From contig NZ_CP016793.1 in assembly GCF_001701025.1 (NCBI RefSeq), positions 2,418,001 to 2,482,000 on the forward strand: a stretch of 64,000 bases of DNA, given 5' to 3'. The notes below the pieces were generated by a model. That model saw nothing but the letters and a program-made list of their open reading frames with translations. It was not told the origin of the DNA and ran no database searches. The DNA is from Lentzea guizhouensis. GTDB lineage: Bacteria > Actinomycetota > Actinomycetes > Mycobacteriales > Pseudonocardiaceae. Position numbers and translations under genes: made by a program. Position 1 is the first letter of the stretch. The number at the start of each line of letters is the position of its first letter. Positions 57,957 through 64,000 of the stretch are shown one piece after another.

Positions 57957-58765
57957 CCGCGGACAGCGCCTCCATCGAGAGAGCCGCCGAGCTGATCGCC
58001 GGCGCGGACGCGGTGCTCGTCTGCGCCGGCGCCGGCATCGGCGTCGACTCCGGGCTGCCGGACTTCCGCGGCACCGAGGGCTTCTGGCGGGCCTACCCGC
58101 CGTACGAGCGGCTCGGGCTGAAGTTCGAGGAGATCGCCGACCCGGTGCACTTCGCCGACGACCCCGCGCTGGCGTGGGGTTTCTACGGCCACCGGCTCGC
58201 GCTGTACCGCTCGACCGTGCCGCACGAGGGCTTCGAGGTCCTGCGCTCGTGGGATGCCCGCATCTTCACGTCCAATGTGGACGGTCAGTTCCAGAAGGCC
58301 GGCCTCACCGACGTGGCCGAGGTGCACGGGTCGATCCACCACGCGCAGTGCGTGGAACCGTGCACCGACGACATCTGGGAGTGCTCGTTCGACGTCGCGG
58401 TGGACCCGGAGTCGATGCGCGCGCTCGACCCGTTGCCGACCTGCCCGAACTGCGGCGGCCTGGCCAGGCCCAACATCCTGATGTTCGGCGACTGGGGCTG
58501 GGTGCCGCACCGCAGCCAGGCCCAGCTCGACGAGCTGACGGCGTGGCGGCGGACGCAGCAGCGGCTCGTGGTGGTCGAGATCGGTGCCGGGACCGCGGTG
58601 CCGACCGTGCGGCGGCAGGCGGAGCTCGCCAGTGCCGCCTCCGGTGCGCTGGTCAGGATCAACCCGCGCGAGCCGGAGGTCAGGCACGGCAGGGGCGTCT
58701 CGTTGCCGATGAACGCCCTCGAAGCACTCACGGCACTTCGTGCCGCGATCGGTCGCACGTCCTGA
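57953..58765 (+). CDS. Sir2 family NAD-dependent protein deacylase
   Basis: The 270-residue sirtuin has the NAD site VCAGAGIGVDSGLPDFRG, catalytic His in EVHGSIHH, the SNVDGQF motif, and zinc cysteines in CVEPC and CPNCGG. It lacks a clear Ala-Tyr-Arg deacylase signature near the NAD site and could remove other acyl groups or transfer ADP-ribose. It is coupled to mhuD by overlapping start and stop codons. Confidence 0.9.
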   Translation: MTADSASIERAAELIAGADAVLVCAGAGIGVDSGLPDFRGTEGFWRAYPPYERLGLKFEEIADPVHFADDPALAWGFYGHRLALYRSTVPHEGFEVLRSWDARIFTSNVDGQFQKAGLTDVAEVHGSIHHAQCVEPCTDDIWECSFDVAVDPESMRALDPLPTCPNCGGLARPNILMFGDWGWVPHRSQAQLDELTAWRRTQQRLVVVEIGAGTAVPTVRRQAELASAASGALVRINPREPEVRHGRGVSLPMNALEALTALRAAIGRTS

Positions 58766-58771
58766 GCACGG

Positions 58772-59812
58772 CTAGCGAGGCACCACGAACTGCGTGACCA
58801 GCGCGCGGTGGTCGCTGCCGGGAACGTCGAACACGTCCACCGTGTCGACCGGGCACCGCGGGTCCACCAGCACGTGGTCGATCGTGACCGGCGGCGGCCA
58901 GATCCCGCTCTGGCTCGGCCACGTGTGCACGAGCCCCTTGCCGACCTGGTCCGCGGCGTCGACGTAGCCCTTGTTGAGCAACCGCGTCATGCCGACGTGG
59001 TCGAGGGTGGCGTTGAAGTCGCCGGCGAGCACCCGCATCGAGCCCGTGGAGTCGGGACTCGGCAACCCGGCCAGCTCCCGCTGCCACGCCTCCGGCCCCT
59101 GGTTGACCACCGGCGGCAACGGGTGCACCGACACGACCTCGATGTCCTGCGCCCCCGGCACGTCCACCGACGCCCCGGCCTGCTGCAACGTGCCAGGAGG
59201 CGTGAGATCCCGCTTGGTCAGCGGAAACCTCGACGCGATCCCGGAACCCGACCCGCCCGGCTCGGGGATGAACACCCGGTTCGGCAGCACCTGGTCGAGC
59301 CCGGCGCGTTCGAGGTCCCGCACCATCGCGGGCGACAGCTCCTGCATCGCCAGGATGTCGATCCGGCGGTCCCTGACCTGCCCGACCACGAACTCCGCGT
59401 CCGCCTTGCCGACGAGGAAGTTCGAGGTCATCAACCGGACCTCCTGCCCGACCACGTTCGGCCGCGGGTCCGAGAACGCCCGCGGCACCACGTTCGCGAC
59501 GAGCACGATCGCCACCAGCGTCATCGTCAGCCCGACGACCCACCGCCTGCGCAACAGCGCGAACAACCCGATGAGCAACCCCGCCACCGTCAGGTACGGC
59601 GTCAGGGCCGTGGTGGCGATCATGTGCCGGGTGCCGTCGATGCCCAGCAGCCGCAACAACGCCACCGCCACGAACGCGATGGCGCAGACGACCAGCACGA
59701 ACGTCGTGAAACCGCTCTTGGGCTGCCTCAGCTCGATCCTGGTGTCCACCTGCGGGGGACGGCCGGGAGCACGGTTGCGTTGCCTCCGGGAACTGTCAGA
59801 CCCCTCGCGCAT
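58772..59812 (-). CDS. Membrane-anchored endonuclease/exonuclease/phosphatase family protein
   Basis: The 346-residue protein has three membrane segments (about residues 35-55, 68-85 and 92-108) followed by a DNase I-like domain. This has LMTSNFLVGKADAEFV, a metal Glu in LAMQELSP, AGDFNATLDH, IDHVLVD and catalytic GSDHRALV. The catalytic part faces outside. Actinobacterial relatives are nucleases or phosphodiesterases. ATG 59812 is used; upstream in-frame sequence is not typical. It is convergent with the sirtuin gene, six bases apart. Confidence 0.88.
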   Translation of the reverse strand: MREGSDSSRRQRNRAPGRPPQVDTRIELRQPKSGFTTFVLVVCAIAFVAVALLRLLGIDGTRHMIATTALTPYLTVAGLLIGLFALLRRRWVVGLTMTLVAIVLVANVVPRAFSDPRPNVVGQEVRLMTSNFLVGKADAEFVVGQVRDRRIDILAMQELSPAMVRDLERAGLDQVLPNRVFIPEPGGSGSGIASRFPLTKRDLTPPGTLQQAGASVDVPGAQDIEVVSVHPLPPVVNQGPEAWQRELAGLPSPDSTGSMRVLAGDFNATLDHVGMTRLLNKGYVDAADQVGKGLVHTWPSQSGIWPPPVTIDHVLVDPRCPVDTVDVFDVPGSDHRALVTQFVVPR

Positions 59813-59862
59813 CCTGATCTCAACACCAACTCTTCGGGAGAACAACGGGAGCCAAGGACTGG

Positions 59863-60050
59863 ATGCTCTTCTACGCATCCGACGACGTCAGCACGGTCCT
59901 GCGGGCAAAACCCCTGCTCGACCGCCTGCACCCTGTCCGCGAACCCACCCGAGGGTCAAGTCTACGCCGCCCGCTTCCCCGGCCTCTCGATCATCTGACG
60001 GCACCGTCGACGAGATCGTGCTGGCCGGGTACGCCGTTGGCGCCTCGTGA
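59863..60050 (+). pseudogene. Decayed small gene with two frame changes
   Basis: AAGGA precedes ATG 59863, which opens MLFYASDDVSTVLRAKPLLD. GC-rich third positions then move to the next frame (PEGQVYAARFPGLSII) and again to a third (DGTVDEIVLAGYAVGAS, stop at 60050). Joined, the three pieces give one protein of about 65 residues. Two single-base losses would explain it. I do not recognise the family. An alternative is a 103-codon frame to 60174 with poor codon bias. Confidence 0.4.
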
Positions 60051-60073
60051 TCGCGTCCGCCCCGCGTTCCTGG

Positions 60074-60913
60074 TCAGACCGCCGCGGCGGGATGCCTCGG
60101 CCGCACACCGGGCATCCGGTCGAGAAGGCCGCACATCGTGTCGACCACGACCATCAGGTGCTCCGCGTCGATGAGCTCGCCGTACCCGTTCAAGTAGACG
60201 ACACCGGACTCGAAGGTCAGAATCATCCGTTGCGCCCAGCTGGGCAGGCTCTGCTCCTGGTCGAGGAGCCAGAACAACGCGTCGAGGTTCAGCTCCCTGA
60301 CGGCTGCCACCGGATCACTGGAGTAGGCCGCGAACTCCAGGTCCATCGGCTCCGGCAGAGACACCGGCGACCACTCGGCATCGGCACGTTGCACGGTGAC
60401 CGGCGTGCTCCCCTTCGCGAACCCGCGCTCCGACTTGAAGTGACCGGCCGACCCCAGGTTGCCGAAGATGTCGTACTTCTGCACCCGTGTCATCCGCATC
60501 GGCGCGATGCGGGCGGTGGCGATCTCGACGCGGTGCTCGTGCTGCCACCGAACACCGTAACCGCGGGTGTCGTACCGCACCGACGCCTGGGTCACCCGGA
60601 CGTGCCACGGACCGCGCTGGAAGTCGAGCGACAGGTCGAACAAGCGCTTCGACCGGAACGCGATCGAGAACTCGTTGTCGAACGGCTTGCGCAGCTCGGC
60701 GGTCCACATCGTCGCCTCGTCGGCGCCGACCACCCGGCCGCCGAGCCGCTGCGCCAGCGGGGTCAGGGCGGCGATCTGGCCTTCGATGCCCTTGCGGTGG
60801 TTGCGGAAGTTCAGCCACCGGCGCACGGCGAGGAACAGGACCACCAGGCCGACCCAGGTCAGGAACCACCACGTGAGCACGAGCTCGTTCAGGATCTTCA
60901 GCAGGATGTCCAT
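60074..60913 (-). CDS. Membrane-anchored paralogue 3 of the WXG-linked cluster
   Basis: The 279-residue protein has one N-terminal membrane segment (VLTWWFLTWVGLVVLFLAV) followed by a basic stretch, so the main domain is probably cytoplasmic. It shares with the next two genes QIAALTPLAQRLGG, a WHVRVTQASVRYD...HEHRVEIATARIAPMRM core and the C-terminal signature LLDRMPGVRPRHPAAAV. I do not recognise the family. It is last in a five-gene co-oriented set. Confidence 0.75.
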   Translation of the reverse strand: MDILLKILNELVLTWWFLTWVGLVVLFLAVRRWLNFRNHRKGIEGQIAALTPLAQRLGGRVVGADEATMWTAELRKPFDNEFSIAFRSKRLFDLSLDFQRGPWHVRVTQASVRYDTRGYGVRWQHEHRVEIATARIAPMRMTRVQKYDIFGNLGSAGHFKSERGFAKGSTPVTVQRADAEWSPVSLPEPMDLEFAAYSSDPVAAVRELNLDALFWLLDQEQSLPSWAQRMILTFESGVVYLNGYGELIDAEHLMVVVDTMCGLLDRMPGVRPRHPAAAV

Positions 60914-60953
60914 GATCAGATGTTCAGAGTCCTTGTCTGCGCTGGCGGCGTGA

Positions 60954-61745
60954 TCACACCGCAGCGGCCGGGTTCCTCGGCCGGGAGCCGGGAATCCGCT
61001 CGAGCAGGCCGGTGACCGCGTCGACCTCCTGCAACAGGCGTTGAGGATCGATCTGCCCTGGAAGCACCGCGTACGCGATTCCCGCCTCCAGCGTCAGGCT
61101 GTGCAGGTCCTTGGCAGCGGCCTCGGCACGCAACCGCTGCGTCACCTCGGGGTTGAACATCGCGGCAGCGCGGTGAAGATCGCTGGTGCACGCCACGAAG
61201 GCCGGCTCCAGAACCGCCGGCAGCCTCAACTCCTGCCACTGCGGGTGCGGGCCGTCCGCGACGGACCGGGGCATCTCACCCGTCCACCTCCGCGCCCCTT
61301 CTCCCCCGCCCGCCGTGCGGTCCATCAGCTTCAGCGGCACCAGGTCAGCCGTGGCCACCTCGATGCGGTGCTCGTAGTGGGTGTTCACGTCATCGGCGTT
61401 GGACGGGCTCTGCAACTGGATCGACGCTTCGGTCACCCGGACCTGCCACCCGTTCCGCTCGAAGTCCAGCGCGTGCTCGAACTGCGAGTCGGACACCCGG
61501 CCCAGCCAACCGATCACGTCGCCGTACTCGCGGGCGAACGGGCGGAGGAGGCCGGCGGACCAGGCAGCCACGTCTCCGCTCACATCTGTCGCGGTACCGC
61601 CCATCATTGCCGCGAACTTGGCCAGGTCGGCCGCGTGGTCGGCGGCTTCCCTGCGCGCGATCCGCCACCTCCACCAGAACACCAGTGCCAGCAGCGCCAC
61701 CAAGATCAGGGCCAGCAGCGCGAGCTTGAGCTCCCACGGTTTCAT
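60954..61745 (-). CDS. Membrane-anchored paralogue 2 of the WXG-linked cluster
   Basis: The 263-residue protein has an N-terminal membrane helix (LALLALILVALLALVFWWRW) and a domain homologous to its neighbours. Shared parts are WQVRVTEASIQL, YEHRIEVATADLVPLKL and the ending LLERIPGSRPRNPAAAV. It is the most divergent of the three and lacks the QIAALTPL segment. The function is unknown. Forty bases separate it from paralogue 3. Confidence 0.72.
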   Translation of the reverse strand: MKPWELKLALLALILVALLALVFWWRWRIARREAADHAADLAKFAAMMGGTATDVSGDVAAWSAGLLRPFAREYGDVIGWLGRVSDSQFEHALDFERNGWQVRVTEASIQLQSPSNADDVNTHYEHRIEVATADLVPLKLMDRTAGGGEGARRWTGEMPRSVADGPHPQWQELRLPAVLEPAFVACTSDLHRAAAMFNPEVTQRLRAEAAAKDLHSLTLEAGIAYAVLPGQIDPQRLLQEVDAVTGLLERIPGSRPRNPAAAV

Positions 61746-61852
61746 GTTTCCGATCTCCCCAGCGTGATCACAGCTTCAGGCAGCTCCGACTGCCTGGCGA
61801 GGCGTCTTATGACCAAGCCGTGCTCGTGGCCTCAGCTGACAGCCGTTCACGG

Positions 61853-62725
61853 TCAGACCGCGGCCGCCGGGTGTCGCGGTCGAGCGCCGGGCATGCGGTC
61901 GAGCAACCCGACGATCGTGTCGATCACGACCAACAGCTGGTCCGGTTCGATGTGCTCCAGCATGACGATGTACACGAACCCGGCTTCGAACGTCAGCCGC
62001 ATCTGCTGAGCGAAGACCGGCAGCTCGTTCTCCCGGTCGATCAGCCAGTGCAGAGCGTCGAAGTTCAGCTCCCGGCACGCACTGGCCGGGTCACTGCCGT
62101 ACACGAAGAACTCCTGGTCCATCGGCGGCGCGAGCGGCACCCGTTGCCACGCGCCGTGCTCGCCCTGCGCCGTGGACGGGACTTCCTTGAGCCGGGTGCT
62201 CCACAGCCTCTCGACTTCGGCGTGAGTGAGCGGTTCTCCACTGGAGGTGTACTTGGCGGTCCGGATGATCCGCATCGGCGCCATGCGCGCGGTCGCGACC
62301 TCGATCCGGTGCTCCTGTTCCCAGCGCACGCCGTAGCCGCTCGGATTCGCCATCCGGACGGACGCCTCGGTGACCCGGACGTGCCAGCCGCCGCGCTGAA
62401 CGTCCACGGCCAGGTCCCAACGCGGCTTCGACCGACGGAACAAGGTCGCGAAGAAGCCCTCGACGTGGTCGGCCACGGGTCCCCGAACCCCTGCCGACCA
62501 TGCGCTGGTGTCGCCACCCGGACCGACGACCGTCCCTCCGAGGCCTGCTGCGAGCGGGGTCAGCGCGGCGATCTGCTCGTCCACCGACTTCCTGCGGCTG
62601 CGGAAGTGCGACCAGCGACGCACGACGAGGAACACGGCGCCGGCGGCGACCATGGTCAGGAAGAAGGGGTTGAGCAGGAAGTCGGACACGATCCGCTTCA
62701 GCAGGTCCACGAATGAGCTCCTCAT
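61853..62725 (-). CDS. Membrane-anchored paralogue 1 of the WXG-linked cluster
   Basis: The 290-residue protein has an N-terminal membrane segment (FFLTMVAAGAVFLVV). The shared domain has QIAALTPLAAGLGG, WHVRVTEASVRMANPSGYG, HRIEVATARMAPMRI and the ending LLDRMPGARPRHPAAAV. It is very similar to the gene at 60074. The 107 bases between it and paralogue 2 contain no other gene. Arrays of paralogues next to WXG proteins can be immunity genes or export accessories; this is an inference. Confidence 0.75.
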   Translation of the reverse strand: MRSSFVDLLKRIVSDFLLNPFFLTMVAAGAVFLVVRRWSHFRSRRKSVDEQIAALTPLAAGLGGTVVGPGGDTSAWSAGVRGPVADHVEGFFATLFRRSKPRWDLAVDVQRGGWHVRVTEASVRMANPSGYGVRWEQEHRIEVATARMAPMRIIRTAKYTSSGEPLTHAEVERLWSTRLKEVPSTAQGEHGAWQRVPLAPPMDQEFFVYGSDPASACRELNFDALHWLIDRENELPVFAQQMRLTFEAGFVYIVMLEHIEPDQLLVVIDTIVGLLDRMPGARPRHPAAAV

Positions 62726-62759
62726 TGGTCGCCGAGCCGCCTCTGGCGCGGCGAGGCGA

Positions 62760-63884
62760 TCAGATGTCCAGATAACCCTTGATCTGCTGCTTCGAGTAGT
62801 CGGTGCCGGTCTCGCGCGCCTCCGCAGCCTGCTGCTGGAGGGACGTGTTCCGCAGCCCCTTCTCGTTGCGGCCGTCGAACTGCGCAGCGGCCTCGATGCC
62901 GACAGCTTCGCCCATCGACCGCCAGAACCCCTGGTTCATCCGCTCGCCGACGATGCCCTTCGAGCTGTTCATCTTGTCGACCCAGCCCCGGTGCAGATCA
63001 CGCCTGCTCAACTGCGAGACCGCTTTGTCCGCGACCGAGACACCGGCCTTCTTGTCGGCCATGGCCTTCTTGAAGGCCGTTCCCACGTTCTTGGTCCGTC
63101 CCACGAGGCTGCGCAGGAACTGCATGATCTTGGTGAGGAAGCCGCGGAGCTTGGCGACGATGCGGGACACGCGGCTGGCGGTGCTCGCGACCCGCACACC
63201 GGTCATGGCGCCTGCCGCAGCTGTGGACGACCCGAAGCTCGGGACGGCGGCGGCGAGCGCCGGGATCCAGATCATGACAAGCCAGATGATGAGCTCGGAC
63301 AGGATCGCTTTGATGACGTCCTCGATGACCTGCATGATCATCGAGGACGTCAGGAGCAGTTCGGACAGTTCGCCCGCCTGCCCGATCACCCCGTCGATGC
63401 CGTTGGCGAACTCGCCGAGCTTCGACGCGGCCGCGTCCGCGGTCTGGCCACCCCAGCTCTGCACCGAACTCTGGAGGTCCTCGCTGAACCCGTCGCGCAG
63501 CTTCGTGAGGCCCTCTGCGAGCAGGCCGAAGTTCTCCCCGGCCTGCTGGAGCGCGGGACCGTCACCGCTGACGAAGTGGATGGCGTCCTCCAACGGCTCC
63601 ACAACGCTGATGAGGAAGCTCAGGCCCTGGTTGACCAGCCAGCCGATGGGGTCGACGGCGATCTGCCCCGCCTCGCTGACAGAGCTGATCAGGGCGCTGC
63701 CCTCGGAGGCCAGCGAGGCGAAGCCACCGGTTTCACCGGTCTTCGACGCCGCCTCCACAGCCTTCATGAAGCTGCCGTAGAACGGTGCGTTCTCGGCGGC
63801 CTTCTCACCGGTGGTCTTCTCGGTGATGTCGACCTGCTTGTCCTTGTCCAGGCCAGGGACGTCGAACTTCGTTTCTTCCGCCAT
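62760..63884 (-). CDS. WxG-containing protein with hydrophobic centre, putative type VII-linked substrate
   Basis: The 374-residue protein has a helical N-terminal half (about residues 30-175), including a WGG turn in SVQSWGGQTADAAASKLGEF, typical of WXG100/PPE-like helical hairpins. Two hydrophobic segments follow (about 183-235, LSELIIWLVMIWIPALAAAV). A basic helical C-terminus completes it (FLRSLVGRTKNVGTAFKKAM, SRRDLHRGWVDKM). No toxin catalytic motif is recognisable. It follows a small WXG100-like gene by seven bases and precedes three membrane paralogues. Confidence 0.7.
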   Translation of the reverse strand: MAEETKFDVPGLDKDKQVDITEKTTGEKAAENAPFYGSFMKAVEAASKTGETGGFASLASEGSALISSVSEAGQIAVDPIGWLVNQGLSFLISVVEPLEDAIHFVSGDGPALQQAGENFGLLAEGLTKLRDGFSEDLQSSVQSWGGQTADAAASKLGEFANGIDGVIGQAGELSELLLTSSMIMQVIEDVIKAILSELIIWLVMIWIPALAAAVPSFGSSTAAAGAMTGVRVASTASRVSRIVAKLRGFLTKIMQFLRSLVGRTKNVGTAFKKAMADKKAGVSVADKAVSQLSRRDLHRGWVDKMNSSKGIVGERMNQGFWRSMGEAVGIEAAAQFDGRNEKGLRNTSLQQQAAEARETGTDYSKQQIKGYLDI

Positions 63885-63891
63885 GACTCGC

Positions 63892-64000
63892 CTATCCCCG
63901 CTCGACCTGGATGCCGTCGAGGAGCTGCTTCAGCGCCTCCTCCTGTTGCGCGTAGCCGTCAGCGGTGTCGCGGAACTTGTCGGAACCGGACTGGAGTCCT
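63892..64000 (-). CDS. WXG100/ESAT-6-like small protein, 5' end outside window
   Basis: Reading the minus strand from the window edge gives 35 C-terminal residues ending DTADGYAQQEEALKQLLDGI, then QVERG and a stop at 63892-63894. The heptad-like helix and the position before a WxG protein fit the second helix of a WXG100-type or similar type VII partner protein. The N-terminal part and the WXG motif itself lie outside the window. Confidence 0.5.
   Translation of the reverse strand, partial: GLQSGSDKFRDTADGYAQQEEALKQLLDGIQVERG

Noticed and set aside
1..64000. CRISPR arrays, prophage, transposases and rRNA
   Set aside because: Scanned for regular spacers, integrase, terminase, IS motifs and rRNA signatures; none seen. 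The 50-nt register at 9423 has no spacers and is not CRISPR.

Overview
The window is about 64 kb of very GC-rich chromosome with strong third-position GC bias, mostly codirectional operons and many GTG starts. It reads as an actinobacterium of the Pseudonocardiaceae type (Lentzea, Saccharothrix or Actinosynnema are my guesses from style, not from a search). Support for this comes from CarD, a DUF3159 protein, an AfsR/SARP regulator, a MhuD-type heme-degrading enzyme, an MsiK-type shared sugar ATPase, an OtsB-GH15 fusion, and many probable leaderless genes. The gene order radA / LpqE-like lipoprotein / carD / ispD / ispF / cysS / rlmB, and later Rv3587c-like / carbonic anhydrase / mutY / hydrolase / mhuD, matches the mycobacterial Rv3579c-Rv3592 block. 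Here it is split into two pieces by about 15 kb of transport and regulatory genes.

Layout, left to right. Positions 1-2.5 kb hold the end of a BadF-type sugar kinase and two membrane proteins. Positions 2.6-9.4 kb hold a ROK regulator, a sugar ABC importer without an ATPase, a GH4 glycosidase and a BadF-type kinase, laid out like the Streptomyces chitosan-oligosaccharide operon csnR-EFGHK. It is followed by three tandem hairpins on an exact 50-nt period that share a loop but not their stems. Positions 9.6-15 kb hold a proline-rich secreted protein, an SGNH hydrolase, an AfsR-like regulator and an ADP-ribosylglycohydrolase. Positions 15.2-20.1 kb hold a flavinylation cassette (ApbE, FMN-binding protein, frameshifted ferric-reductase-like protein) divergent from a two-component system. 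Positions 20.1-27.4 kb hold an intergenic repeat cluster, an aldo/keto reductase, tRNA-Thr(TGT), a ThrE exporter, OtsA, and a fused OtsB-GH15 protein. Positions 27.4-37.5 kb are the radA-carD-ispDF-cysS-rlmB housekeeping block, with a TIR-domain protein inserted. Positions 37.5-46.3 kb hold an MFS transporter with a coupled micro-ORF, a diguanylate cyclase, a large membrane protein, the zinc importer znuABC with a candidate Zur box, and msiK with three phased operators. Positions 46.5-52.7 kb hold a maltose-type ABC importer divergent from its LacI regulator, and a second LacI regulator. Positions 52.7-59.8 kb hold the canB-mutY-mhuD-sirtuin block. Positions 59.9-64 kb hold a decayed small gene and a minus-strand cluster: a WXG100-like protein (cut by the window edge), a larger WxG protein and three tandem membrane-anchored paralogues.

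How it works together: both sugar importers (csn-like and mal-like) lack an ATPase, and MsiK encoded between them is the obvious candidate to power both. Trehalose synthesis and breakdown are encoded side by side. ApbE should attach FMN to the adjacent FMN-binding protein, which the neighbouring membrane reductase would feed with electrons if its reading frame were intact. No rRNA, prophage, insertion sequence, CRISPR array or complete secondary-metabolite cluster was seen. The least explained items are the three-hairpin array, the WXG/paralogue cluster, the TIR protein and the genome-style palindromic intergenic repeats.
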